A stretch of 64,000 bases of DNA from Chryseobacterium scophthalmum (GCF_900143185.1 NZ_FSRQ01000002.1:806001-870000), one strand, 5' to 3'. Shown: positions 8,790 through 17,168, counted from the first letter of the stretch. A program made the numbers and translations. Notes: generated by a model not told the origin, from the sequence alone.

Positions 8790-11054
8790 ATGAAAAAAAC
8801 GGTATCTGTTTCATTGCTAATTTTGGGAGTAGCTTTTTCTAAAGCACAACAAAAAGCAAATGATACAATCAGAAAAGAAACCACGATTGAAGAAGTAGAA
8901 CTTTTTGGAGAGAAAAAAAAGCAACCTCAAGGTTTAGATGCAATTACACGTTTGCCTCTAAAAACAAGAGATCAAATACAGAGTATTTCAGTAGTATCTC
9001 ATAAGGTTATCGAGCAATTAGGAGGTCTTACCGTAACTGATGTTGCAAAAAATGTTCCGGGAGTAACGTTGTTTTCAAGTTATGGAGGTGCAAACGAAAG
9101 TATGTCTATAAGGGGCTATCGTGGTGTTCCTGTTCTGAAAAACGGTGTGCAAATGGATTCTGATTTTCGTACTGCAGGAATGATAACTGATATGCAGGGT
9201 GTAGAAAGTATTCAGGTTATTAAAGGCTCTGCTGCTATAAGCCAAGGGGTTGGTAACGGTTTGGGATCTGCAGGTGGAGTTATTAATGTAGTAACCAAGC
9301 GTCCTCAGTTTATCAACCAAACGAATGTAGGTTTCAGATACGGAAGTTGGGATTTTTACAGACCGACTGTAGATTTTCAGAGAGTTTTAGATTCTCAGGG
9401 TAAAGTTGCAGTAAGATTTAATGGAGCTTATCAAAATAATAATTCTTTCAGAACTCATGTTGGAGCCGAAAGAATATATATAAATCCATCAATTACATAC
9501 CGTCCGGATGATAAAACCGAGATCAATGTTGAAATGGATTATCTTAATGATAATAGAACTCCAGATAGAGGGACAATAAATACGGCGACAGGTGATATAG
9601 AAGCTTTGTACCATATGCCGAAAGGAAAATTTCTAGGATATACTTCCGATTATAACAAAACAGAAACTTTTAATTTTGCAACGACTGCTGTTAGAAAACT
9701 TAATGATAAATTTAAGGTAAGAGCTGCGTTCATCAACTCAAATAATAATGGAGATAATGAAGCTTCATCAATTTCATTGCCGACTGGAGATACTAATTAT
9801 AATATAAGACAAAGGGTAATAGGAAAATCTGAGTCAGAAGATATAAACAGAGTTTTACAGTTTGACTTCATTGGTCAGGATGTAAAGACAGGCTTTATCA
9901 ACCACACATTCCAGGTTGGCTTTGATTGGCGAGAAACAGAAACTTCAGCAGTTACTTACAATGCTTATAAAAATTCAATAGCTCCACAAAACCTAATCAC
10001 AGCACGTGCTACAAAAATTGGAGGTATAAACTATCCTGCAAATCCTTTAGATACTTTTGATGTAGTGAATGGTTCTATTCCCAATACACTTCCTGTAAAT
10101 GTAGTTTATGAAAATCTGGGAAGATCAAATCCAGTCTTAACTCCAAGTATAGGTGCGATGGCTCAAGATGTGATGTCTTTCGGAAAATACATTAAAGCAC
10201 ATTTAGGAATCAGATACAGCAGACTAAATGGTTCAGCAAATCGAATTGTAGACACTTGGAATCCTTCATTAGGTTTGATTGTTTCTCCATTTGAAAATGT
10301 AAATGTTTTTGGATCTTATACCACAACAACATCATTACGTTCTGTAAATAATATTTTGCAGGGAGGTGGAAATGTAGGCGCTTCACAAACAAAACAGTGG
10401 GAAGCAGGAATTAAATCAGATTGGTTTAACGAAAGACTAAGATTTAATGTGACTTTATTTGACATTAATACAGATAATTTATCATTCCAAATATTAAATC
10501 AGGCATATCAACCCGTAAGAGATGATAATAACAACATTCTTTACGGTTTGGCAGGGAATTTAAGAAGAAAAGGTGTAGAAGTTGAGTTGATAGGTAGAAT
10601 TTTACCCAACTTACAAATTATGTCTGGATGGGCATATTTAGATGCGCAATATCAAGATAGTCCGGCGTACATAAACGGTTCAGCTCCGATGAATGCTCCT
10701 AAGCATACTGCAAATGGATGGCTGAATTATAAATTCAATCAAGGAGTTCTAGATGGCCTTGATGTAGGTGCTGGAATTTATTTTGTAGGAAAACGTCCGG
10801 TTGATGAATGGACTCAGAAAACTTTTACTGCAGGTCACTTAAATAGTGTTGAAGCCGGAACAAAGCCTTTTGATATGCCAGAATATACAACCGTAGATGC
10901 TCAAGTCGGTTATCAGTTGAAAAACGGATTAGGTTTAAGAGTTTTCTTTAATAATATCTTCGATGCAGTAGGATATAGTTCTTATTTCAGAGGTGGATAT
11001 ATTGACCAGATTCAGCCGAGAAATTTCTCAGCACAAATCAATTATAAGTTTTAA
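8790..11054 (+). CDS. TonB-dependent siderophore receptor
   Basis: An outer-membrane receptor of 754 residues, probably importing ferric siderophores with energy from TonB-ExbBD. After the signal peptide (MKKTVSVSLLILGVAFSKAQ) comes a plug domain with TVTDVAKNVPGVTLFSSYGG, SIRGYRGVPVLKNGV, GVESIQVIKGSAAI and GGVINVVTKRP, then a 22-strand-type barrel ending PRNFSAQINYKF with the C-terminal aromatic residue needed for BAM assembly. The reading frame extends upstream to a TTG at 8727, but the ATG at 8790 begins a perfect signal peptide. A palindrome and a -7 box lie upstream, consistent with iron control. The siderophore type cannot be told from sequence. Confidence 0.9.
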   Translation: MKKTVSVSLLILGVAFSKAQQKANDTIRKETTIEEVELFGEKKKQPQGLDAITRLPLKTRDQIQSISVVSHKVIEQLGGLTVTDVAKNVPGVTLFSSYGGANESMSIRGYRGVPVLKNGVQMDSDFRTAGMITDMQGVESIQVIKGSAAISQGVGNGLGSAGGVINVVTKRPQFINQTNVGFRYGSWDFYRPTVDFQRVLDSQGKVAVRFNGAYQNNNSFRTHVGAERIYINPSITYRPDDKTEINVEMDYLNDNRTPDRGTINTATGDIEALYHMPKGKFLGYTSDYNKTETFNFATTAVRKLNDKFKVRAAFINSNNNGDNEASSISLPTGDTNYNIRQRVIGKSESEDINRVLQFDFIGQDVKTGFINHTFQVGFDWRETETSAVTYNAYKNSIAPQNLITARATKIGGINYPANPLDTFDVVNGSIPNTLPVNVVYENLGRSNPVLTPSIGAMAQDVMSFGKYIKAHLGIRYSRLNGSANRIVDTWNPSLGLIVSPFENVNVFGSYTTTTSLRSVNNILQGGGNVGASQTKQWEAGIKSDWFNERLRFNVTLFDINTDNLSFQILNQAYQPVRDDNNNILYGLAGNLRRKGVEVELIGRILPNLQIMSGWAYLDAQYQDSPAYINGSAPMNAPKHTANGWLNYKFNQGVLDGLDVGAGIYFVGKRPVDEWTQKTFTAGHLNSVEAGTKPFDMPEYTTVDAQVGYQLKNGLGLRVFFNNIFDAVGYSSYFRGGYIDQIQPRNFSAQINYKF

Positions 11055-11088
11055 TAGATAATTTTCAAGTAATAGTTTTATCTATATC

Positions 11089-11129
11089 GGGAGAGTCTCT
11101 GAATTTTTTCAGAGGCTTTCCTTTTTTTA
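11089..11129 (+). terminator. Terminator of the siderophore receptor gene
   Basis: The stem around GAGTCTCTGAA (11091-11103) pairs with TTCAGAGGCTTTC (11108-11120), with G-U pairs, and is followed by seven T residues. It ends the receptor transcript before the iron-permease-family gene. Confidence 0.8.
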
Positions 11130-11184
11130 ATTGAATACTTGTCTATACAGATGCATGTTTTTTGTTACTTTTAATAAAAAAATA

Positions 11185-11670
11185 ATGGCAAAATCAGATA
11201 GCAGTGTTTTCGAGAGATTTTCAAACTGGGCAACCAAATTTACGGGCAGTTCGTATGCGTTTTTGGGAGCGGTTGCCATCGTGGTAATTTGGGCAGTTTC
11301 GGGCCCGGTTTTTAATTATTCCGAAACTTGGCAGTTGGTGATCAATACCGGAACAACCATTATTACTTTTCTGATGGTTTTCCTGATTCAGAAATCTCAA
11401 AATAAAGATTCTAAAGCGATTCAGATTAAATTAAATGAATTGATCGCTGCCAACGAAAAAGCAAGCAACCGAATTGTTGATATCGAAGATTTGACAGAAA
11501 AAGAGCTCGACCAATTACATTGCTATTACGAAAAGCTCGCTGATTTTGCTGAAGAAGATGAGGACATTCATGCTTCACATTCTATAGATGCTGCAAAAAG
11601 AAATCAGGATTATAAACATGAGTTTTTTAAAAGAAAGCATGAAGAATGGCTATCGAAACAAAAGAAGTAA
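11185..11670 (+). CDS. Low-affinity iron permease family protein
   Basis: A 161-residue inner-membrane protein with two clear membrane segments (about residues 22-45 and 51-70: GAVAIVVIWAVSGPVF, then TTIITFLMVFLIQ) and the conserved QNKDSKAIQIKLNELI segment that defines the Iron_permease family (PF04120-like). An acidic and then charged cytoplasmic tail follows. The family is named after fungal Fet4, but transport has not been shown for most bacterial members. The frame extends to 11131, but the ATG at 11185 gives the family's usual N terminus (MAKSDSSVFERFSNWATKFTG, first residues). It sits between a siderophore receptor and a GLPGLI gene. Confidence 0.8.
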   Translation: MAKSDSSVFERFSNWATKFTGSSYAFLGAVAIVVIWAVSGPVFNYSETWQLVINTGTTIITFLMVFLIQKSQNKDSKAIQIKLNELIAANEKASNRIVDIEDLTEKELDQLHCYYEKLADFAEEDEDIHASHSIDAAKRNQDYKHEFFKRKHEEWLSKQKK

Positions 11671-11735
11671 TTTTTAATTTATCACACCGAAGTGTTTTTA
11701 TCAACAATAAATTAGAGCAAATTAATTTTTCATCT

Positions 11736-11743
11736 TACTTTTG
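11736..11743 (+). promoter_or_regulatory. -7 box of the second GLPGLI gene
   Basis: TACTTTTG matches TAnnTTTG and lies 18 bp before the ATG at 11762, the same short-leader arrangement seen at other genes here. No clear -33 TTG is present. Confidence 0.5.
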
Positions 11744-11761
11744 TGTCTAAAGTTATTTTAT

Positions 11762-12601
11762 ATGTTGAAGGTTTTTATTTCAATTTTGATTTTTTGTTCG
11801 GCTTTAATTTCTGCTCAGCAAACTAAAATTCTCGGTGATTTTTCGATGAAAGCATCATCTTACAGTGCAAAGGTTTTTGAGAAGAGTAATCTTAATATTT
11901 ATTATCAGTTTAAATTTTTAAAAGACACAAAGGTTTCTCAAAATCCGAGAGAAGGGTTTTGTATTTTACAAATTGGAGAAAACTATTCAAAGTTCAGCGA
12001 TACAAAAACATTACAGAAAGATTCTTTGTTTGAAAAATTTTCTCATCTCGAAAGTGTCGGTGCGAAAGAAATGAATCAGCTTTTTATGTACAATCCTTTA
12101 TGGAGTATGGAAAGTTTAAAATCTGTAGCCGATAAAAAAGTTATTTATCAAAAAAGATATAAAACAAAATATGAGTATGAAGAAATTCAGCCGGAATTGA
12201 AGTGGCAACTTCATAACGAATCGAAAAAAATTCTTGATTATAACTGTAAAAAGGCAACCGTAAAATATCGAGGAAGAGAATTTATCGCTTGGTACGCAAC
12301 GGAAGTTCCCATAAACAATGGGCCGTATGTTTTTGAAGGATTGCCAGGTTTGATTTTAGAGCTTGAAGATTCACAGAATAAATATCATTTTACAGCAGTT
12401 GGAATAGATAAAAAACCAATGGATATTTATCTGCGAAACGATAAAGAGATCCTGAAAATAGGCAGAGCAAAGTTTAGAGAAGTTGAGAAAACGTATCACG
12501 ATAACCCGGGTGCATTTCATGGTAAAGCTGTAAATGAAGATGGTTCACCGATGGTGGTTAAATCAAAACCTCTTCTTTACGACCCTTTTGAATTAGAATA
12601 A
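11762..12601 (+). CDS. GLPGLI family protein
   Basis: A second secreted GLPGLI protein, 279 residues from the ATG at 11762, which begins a signal peptide (MLKVFISILIFCSALISAQQ). The signature reads FEGLPGLILELEDSQ near residue 198, preceded by REFIAWYATEVPINNGPYVF. It has the same domain layout as the protein at 7825 but is clearly diverged, so the pair probably arose by an old duplication or was acquired separately. The function is unknown. It converges with the minus-strand gene at 12644 on a shared bidirectional terminator. Confidence 0.85.
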   Translation: MLKVFISILIFCSALISAQQTKILGDFSMKASSYSAKVFEKSNLNIYYQFKFLKDTKVSQNPREGFCILQIGENYSKFSDTKTLQKDSLFEKFSHLESVGAKEMNQLFMYNPLWSMESLKSVADKKVIYQKRYKTKYEYEEIQPELKWQLHNESKKILDYNCKKATVKYRGREFIAWYATEVPINNGPYVFEGLPGLILELEDSQNKYHFTAVGIDKKPMDIYLRNDKEILKIGRAKFREVEKTYHDNPGAFHGKAVNEDGSPMVVKSKPLLYDPFELE

Positions 12602-12638
12602 AATTAAAGCCTTACAAAATCTGTAAGGCTTTAATTTT
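12602..12638. terminator. Bidirectional terminator
   Basis: A perfect 14-bp stem (12603-12616 with 12622-12635, ATTAAAGCCTTACA) with a 5-nt loop and T tracts on both strands separates the convergent genes ending at 12601 (+) and 12644 (-). Confidence 0.9.
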
Positions 12639-12643
12639 ATAGT

Positions 12644-15352
12644 TTATCTCTTCATAAAATAATCAAAATACGTACAGCTTCCCATCAGTTCGCGGGCGGT
12701 TTCTGTATTTGAATATTGAGATTTGAGCTGTGTAAAGTAAGTTCTGTATTTCTGGTTTTTCAGATCAGCCATCTGTTTTTCGTGAGCATCGTTTTTCTCA
12801 GACCATTTCGGATCAGCATAGTCAATGTTTGCTTGGTTTTTGGCTTCATACTGATAATATTTTCCCTGTTCTGCACTTGCCATTTGGAAAAGCACTCTTG
12901 CTTTCTGTTCTCTGTCATTAGAAAGGTCGTACGCTTTTTTGTAATAGTTAATCGCTAAATCAAAATTATCAGGTTCTATAAAAGTCGTGTACGTGAAATT
13001 CTTGTAATAATACTGATACGGATTTTCTCTTTTTGTATTCCAGAAATCATATTTTCCGCCGTTGCTGTTGTCGACATCCATCACAAAAAGTTCTCTGTAA
13101 TATCCAAGAATTGAAGTGTTGTACAAAAGATTTCCGATTAACTGATTAGCTTGAGCTGCTTTTGCATCTTTTCCGTTTCCGATTTTTTTAAGCTGAATTA
13201 ATGCATCTGCCAATTCCAGTTTATTCATTTTGTTTTTGATGAATGGAAATACGGTGTAATCTTCCGCTTTCATGCTTTGTGATTCAGAACTTTGGAAGCT
13301 TTCCCAAACATTATGTCCGAAAACTAAATTCGGAATATTTCGATAACCGTCATAATTTTCACCATTGTAAACCAGTTTTTCATATTTTCCGGTTTCAGGA
13401 TTATATTTTTCATAATTGTCTCTCGGAATTCCTGAGAAGTTTACTGCTTTTTGATAATACGATTTTGCCTTATCAAAATCAGCCAGTCTCATTGCTCTGT
13501 CACCATAAATGTTAGCAAAAAAGGCATCAATATTTCCTACGTCATCAAGGTTTTTGGCAATAATTTGTTGTTCAAATTGAGTTTTATTCGGTTTTCTGTA
13601 AAACTCTTCAATACTTTTTACCAGGCTTGAATTTGGGTTGTACTGAAGATCAGAAAGTTTATTATTCATCAGGTAAGATTTTCCGTCTTCGCCTTGAAGA
13701 AAATAACGGTTGGCTAAAACATCTTTCAGGAAATCTGCAGTTGACGGAGCTTCACCATAATAATCGTAAATATTTTCTTCAATCCATATACTGTCTCTTT
13801 TTTGTTTTTTTTCCACAAAATATTCTGCATAGTCTTTCATTAAATGGTCCTCGTAATCTGCATCAATTTTGGGTTGCGAAACAATATCATTCAGCACTTT
13901 CATTCTTTTGATCTCTTCAAGATATTCCGGATTGCTTGTTTTAATATCTGCTAAAATATCGCTGCTTTCTTCATAATCTTTTTTAAGGAATTTTAAATAA
14001 GCATCTGCAATCTGCCAATATTCATCTTTAGATTTTTCTTTTGTTTTGGCGGTGAATTTTTCCAGATCATCTAAGAAATCTTTTTGATTTTCATCCTGAG
14101 AATAATAATAAGCATTGTTCTTTACATATGTTGGAATCCTGTCCGGATTTTCAAACAATTCATCATTACTTTGCTCAGATTTATCATTGGTTTTGTCAGA
14201 TTTCTTACCACCAAAAAGGTTTTTAAAGAATAGAACTATTTTCTGCCAGAAACTCAGTTCCTTTTTCTTGACTTCCGGTTTTTCGGCTGTTACGTTCCCT
14301 TTTTTATCTGAATTTGATTTAGAATCTTTTGAAGCATAATAATAGGTTGGAAGATAATTTCTTTCCAGTTCATTGATGCTTCTTGCAGCCATTACTTTCA
14401 GAATTTCAGAATCGGGATCGATGTCGTACATCTTTTCCATCATCGGAATAGGATTGGTAAAATCTTCATAGCCTAAAAGAAAATACGCCATATTCTTTTC
14501 CTCATTCGTTCCGGCTCGTTTCATAATGTTGTTGAAAGAAGCCGTGTCTGAAAGTTTCATTGATATAAATGCAGATTCTTTACGGCTTTTAGATTTCATA
14601 AAAACCTGAAAAAAATTCCAGTTGGCCTCACTTCCCATTTCCATACCTCTTTGCGCTCCCGCCAATTGATCGAGCGCCATATAATAAGCTGCGCCTTTTA
14701 ACGAAATGGGTTGTACGTATTTTTTAAATGCCTCCAAAGCTGCATCAAAATTTCTCGTATAATGATTAAATCTCACAAACTGATAACCGTAACGCTGTTT
14801 GATTTCTGGATTTTTAGTTGCGTTGTATAAAGAGGTTAAAGCCGAAACAGTTTTGTTGTAATCTAATTGGTTCGCGTTTTTCTCACTTTCATTTTCGCGG
14901 TAATAAAAAGAATCCGGACTTTCTACATAATTAATCTTCATGTAAGGTTCCAGATATTTTGCTTCAATTAAATAATCGATTGCTTCACGGTATTTTGTAT
15001 AAAAACCAGGTCCTAATTTTTTAAGTAACTGATTATTGGGATTACCTTTTTTTAAATCATTTAAATCTGCCATTGAGATTTTGTTGACCAGATAATTGGT
15101 TTCTGTATAGCTAATTTGATTGCCAAAAAATTTTCTCCACGATTCTATATTTTCATCAGGAATCTGAGAAGATTTGTAATTGGTGTAAAATCGATCAGAA
15201 TAATTATGTAAAAAAGGAAGATATGATTTGTCTTTTATAATGCTTTGCGTGAAAAGATTAAAATACTCATGATCAGGATCAGACCATGCACAAGCTTCAG
15301 TTCTGGTGTAGAAAAGCGATGCAACCGCAAGTGAAATGATATACTTTTTCAT
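12644..15352 (-). CDS. Large exported protein with TPR-like repeats, function unknown
   Basis: A 902-residue protein with an N-terminal signal (MKKYIISLAVASLFYTRTEA). I do not recognise a named family beyond hypothetical proteins of Bacteroidota. It begins CAWSDPDHEYFNLFTQSI and is helical throughout, with TPR-like pairs such as RNFDAALEAFKKYV, DFDKAKSYYQKAV and NYYKKAYDLSNDREQKA. Near residues 360-390 a lysine-rich stretch contains a hydrophobic helix (FWQKIVLFFKNLFGGKK) that could touch a membrane. It is the last of three minus-strand genes; a 35-bp palindrome at 15384-15418 lies between it and the gene upstream. A scaffold role in the envelope is only a guess. Confidence 0.7.
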   Translation of the reverse strand: MKKYIISLAVASLFYTRTEACAWSDPDHEYFNLFTQSIIKDKSYLPFLHNYSDRFYTNYKSSQIPDENIESWRKFFGNQISYTETNYLVNKISMADLNDLKKGNPNNQLLKKLGPGFYTKYREAIDYLIEAKYLEPYMKINYVESPDSFYYRENESEKNANQLDYNKTVSALTSLYNATKNPEIKQRYGYQFVRFNHYTRNFDAALEAFKKYVQPISLKGAAYYMALDQLAGAQRGMEMGSEANWNFFQVFMKSKSRKESAFISMKLSDTASFNNIMKRAGTNEEKNMAYFLLGYEDFTNPIPMMEKMYDIDPDSEILKVMAARSINELERNYLPTYYYASKDSKSNSDKKGNVTAEKPEVKKKELSFWQKIVLFFKNLFGGKKSDKTNDKSEQSNDELFENPDRIPTYVKNNAYYYSQDENQKDFLDDLEKFTAKTKEKSKDEYWQIADAYLKFLKKDYEESSDILADIKTSNPEYLEEIKRMKVLNDIVSQPKIDADYEDHLMKDYAEYFVEKKQKRDSIWIEENIYDYYGEAPSTADFLKDVLANRYFLQGEDGKSYLMNNKLSDLQYNPNSSLVKSIEEFYRKPNKTQFEQQIIAKNLDDVGNIDAFFANIYGDRAMRLADFDKAKSYYQKAVNFSGIPRDNYEKYNPETGKYEKLVYNGENYDGYRNIPNLVFGHNVWESFQSSESQSMKAEDYTVFPFIKNKMNKLELADALIQLKKIGNGKDAKAAQANQLIGNLLYNTSILGYYRELFVMDVDNSNGGKYDFWNTKRENPYQYYYKNFTYTTFIEPDNFDLAINYYKKAYDLSNDREQKARVLFQMASAEQGKYYQYEAKNQANIDYADPKWSEKNDAHEKQMADLKNQKYRTYFTQLKSQYSNTETARELMGSCTYFDYFMKR

Positions 15353-15383
15353 ATTAATTTTTAGTGTTTTGTTTGTTTTTTGA

Positions 15384-15418
15384 AAGCCTTGTCAAGGTTT
15401 TAAACCTTGACAAGGCTT
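15384..15418. repeat. 35-bp near-perfect palindrome, probably an interspersed repeat
   Basis: Two 17-nt arms (15384-15400 and 15402-15418, arm AAGCCTTGTCAAGGTTT) are exactly complementary around a single T. Neither strand continues into a T run, so it is not a standard terminator. Its isolation in a gap next to other repeat-like sequence suggests an interspersed palindromic element. Confidence 0.6.
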
Positions 15419-15458
15419 CTTCATAATTTTAAATGTATAAGCTGCAAGAGAAAATAAT

Positions 15459-15492
15459 TCCCACAGATCACACAGATTTGCACGGATTTTTA
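15459..15492. repeat. CACAGATT-type intergenic repeat
   Basis: The stretch contains CCACAGATCACACAGATTTG followed by CACGGATTTTT. A related sequence on the opposite strand occurs at 16976-16998 (ATCTGTGCAAATCT). Sequences of this kind recur between genes in Bacteroidota; the assignment rests on that memory and on the two copies here. Confidence 0.4.
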
Positions 15493-15543
15493 ATTTATGC
15501 ATACTTGAAAACTTCCATCATCAAGCTTTCAGCCTCCTTCATT

Positions 15544-16515
15544 CTAAAATTTCCGTCCTTCTACAAATTTACCATCTAATTGATAATATATAATGTTGTA
15601 AGAGCTAATTTTTTTGTCTAAAAATTCTATTGCGCTATTAAGTTGTTCTGGTGAGATTTCTTCCACTTTTATTTTGAAGCCTTTGTTTAAGAAATTTCCA
15701 AAGTAAAAACCGTCTTTCAGGATTTCAATTTCGTTGTCGGAAATTTTTTTGAAGTTAGGATTATCCAAATCTTTTGCAGAAAGTGCATTAATGAGTTTAT
15801 GTTTTCCTAAATGGTTGGTGACGATTCCCCACGAATAAATTGGAAGAGCAACTTCAATTTTTTTAATTGGATACTCTTCCAGCTTCGATAAGTAACTTTT
15901 CATAATATTCAAATCTAAAATTGAATTTTTATCTGAATTTTCCAAAGGCGAAGAAGTAGAGTAGCACATCAGATACACTTTTTCAACGGGCGGAATTCCG
16001 GTAAGATCTTTATCTTTCACCTGATGAAGTCTTAAAGTGCAGGTAATTTCTTTTTGTGAAATCTTTTTTAACTGTTTTAAAAATTCAAAATAATCATCTT
16101 TTGTTCCTGCAGTCCAATCGCAGTCGATTTGAATTTCGTCATTGATTTTTAATTGATAATCCTGAGCTTTCTTTTGAATGAGTTGATGAATGCTTTCAGC
16201 CAGAAACTGTATTTCTTCTTTTTTGATATGTAAAAACGTTTGATTGGTTATAAAAATTGTTGGAACAATCTGCTTGTCCGTTTCAAAACTTTTATCTTTA
16301 GTAATTACCGCAACAGGCTGAAATTTTTCCCCGACTTTATCAACATCAAAAAACCGTGTATATAAAACTGAATTTGTTGATTCACTCAACGATTTTTTTT
16401 CAATTTCATTTAATTTGAGGTGGGTTTTCCAGTAATAAAATGAATAAGGGTGCTTTTGTTTCTCGCTACATGAAATCACCAAAAAACAAACGAAAAGAAG
16501 TTGTAAGATTTTCAT
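15544..16515 (-). CDS. Lipoprotein with possible TIM-barrel fold, function unknown
   Basis: A 323-residue protein with a lipoprotein signal (FVCFLVISC, lipobox Cys near residue 16). The segment NDEIQIDCDWTAGTKDDYFEF followed by LKQLKKISQKEITCTLRLHQ, with later KVYLMCYSTSS and KKIEVALPIYSWGI, looks like the strand-helix pattern of a glycoside-hydrolase-type barrel (QIDCDW resembling the DxDxE strand region of chitinase-like folds). No enzyme can be assigned. Its start overlaps the stop of the upstream gene by one base (TAATG), indicating translational coupling. The gene downstream in the same direction is the 902-residue exported protein. Confidence 0.6.
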   Translation of the reverse strand: MKILQLLFVCFLVISCSEKQKHPYSFYYWKTHLKLNEIEKKSLSESTNSVLYTRFFDVDKVGEKFQPVAVITKDKSFETDKQIVPTIFITNQTFLHIKKEEIQFLAESIHQLIQKKAQDYQLKINDEIQIDCDWTAGTKDDYFEFLKQLKKISQKEITCTLRLHQVKDKDLTGIPPVEKVYLMCYSTSSPLENSDKNSILDLNIMKSYLSKLEEYPIKKIEVALPIYSWGIVTNHLGKHKLINALSAKDLDNPNFKKISDNEIEILKDGFYFGNFLNKGFKIKVEEISPEQLNSAIEFLDKKISSYNIIYYQLDGKFVEGRKF

Positions 16516-16928
16516 TATTTATAAAGAATACTTTCGCAGTTACAGTTCATTTCTGCCATTTCAGAAACAGGGCAGCAATCGTCTGATTTTTTGATATTGC
16601 CTTTCTCATCGGTAAGGTAGATTTTCTCTTTATCAAATTTCACATAGAAGGTTTCATTATACGTTTTAAAATGAACTTTCATTACTTTAGGATTGTATTT
16701 TCCGGCATTTATCTCTTCTTTAGTTTCTTTTCCGTCGGCCTGATTGATTTGCAGAAAACCAAAGTGTACATTTCCGTTTTTCTTTACATCTAAATAATAA
16801 GCAGGAGTTCCGGATCCGCTGGCTCCGTCTTCGATATTAAAATCTCTTTTCCCTGTAAATGGAATGGCAGTCTGTGCAAAAGAAATGACTCCGAAGAATA
16901 AAATGAATGTGGTGAAAATATTTTTCAT
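16515..16928 (-). CDS. Small exported protein with C-terminal cysteine cluster
   Basis: A 137-residue protein from the ATG at 16928, which opens a signal peptide (MKNIFTTFILFFGVISFAQ); an in-frame ATG five codons upstream is less likely. The body is predicted to be beta-rich. Four cysteines cluster near the end (DDCCPVSEMAEMNCNCESI), which could form disulfides or bind a metal in the periplasm. No family is recognised. It is the first gene of a minus-strand set with the lipoprotein at 15544 (one-base stop-start overlap) and probably the 902-residue protein. Confidence 0.6.
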   Translation of the reverse strand: MKNIFTTFILFFGVISFAQTAIPFTGKRDFNIEDGASGSGTPAYYLDVKKNGNVHFGFLQINQADGKETKEEINAGKYNPKVMKVHFKTYNETFYVKFDKEKIYLTDEKGNIKKSDDCCPVSEMAEMNCNCESILYK

Positions 16929-17030
16929 ATTACTTTTTCTCAAAATTAAAAAATTATTCAGAAGAAATTCTTTTCAAAATCTGTGCAAATCTCTAAATGA
17001 TTAAAAATCAAAATATTTTGCAAGAAATAT

Positions 17031-17060
17031 TTGTCAAATTAAATTTTATTCATACATTTG
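17031..17060 (+). promoter_or_regulatory. Promoter of the S10-spc-alpha superoperon
   Basis: The -33 TTG (17031-17033) and the -7 box TACATTTG (17053-17060) are separated by 19 bp, exactly as at the rpsL promoter, and both promoters share TTGTCAA around the -33 element. Transcription should start near 17064, giving a leader of about 105 nt before rplC. Confidence 0.85.
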
Positions 17061-17065
17061 CACAC

Positions 17066-17128
17066 TCATTTTAGGGGAGGAGTATGCCCAATTCAAACTT
17101 GGTAATTACTTGAGCACTCGAAAAATGA
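17066..17128 (+). promoter_or_regulatory. Structured mRNA leader of rplC, possible ribosomal-protein target
   Basis: The leader begins with TCATTTT (17066-17072), which pairs perfectly with AAAATGA (17122-17128) and would close a domain. Inside are GAGT (17080-17083) with ACTC (17116-17119), a GC pair (17086-17087 with 17114-17115), and CCAA (17088-17091) with TTGG (17099-17102). In E. coli the S10 operon leader is bound by L4; here rplD is the second gene, so autoregulation is plausible but unproven. Confidence 0.45.
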
Positions 17129-17168
17129 AAGTGAATACAAGAAAATTTTATAACATATTATATAAATA

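Noticed and set aside
13243..14339. Several plus-strand open frames opposite the 902-residue exported protein gene.
   Set aside because: They are shadows of the minus-strand gene, with no start context, no domains and no conservation signal.
15384..15418. The 35-bp palindrome as a terminator for the gene at 15544.
   Set aside because: Neither strand shows a T run after the stem, and the stem lies more than 120 bp past the stop codon, so a repeat element is the better reading.
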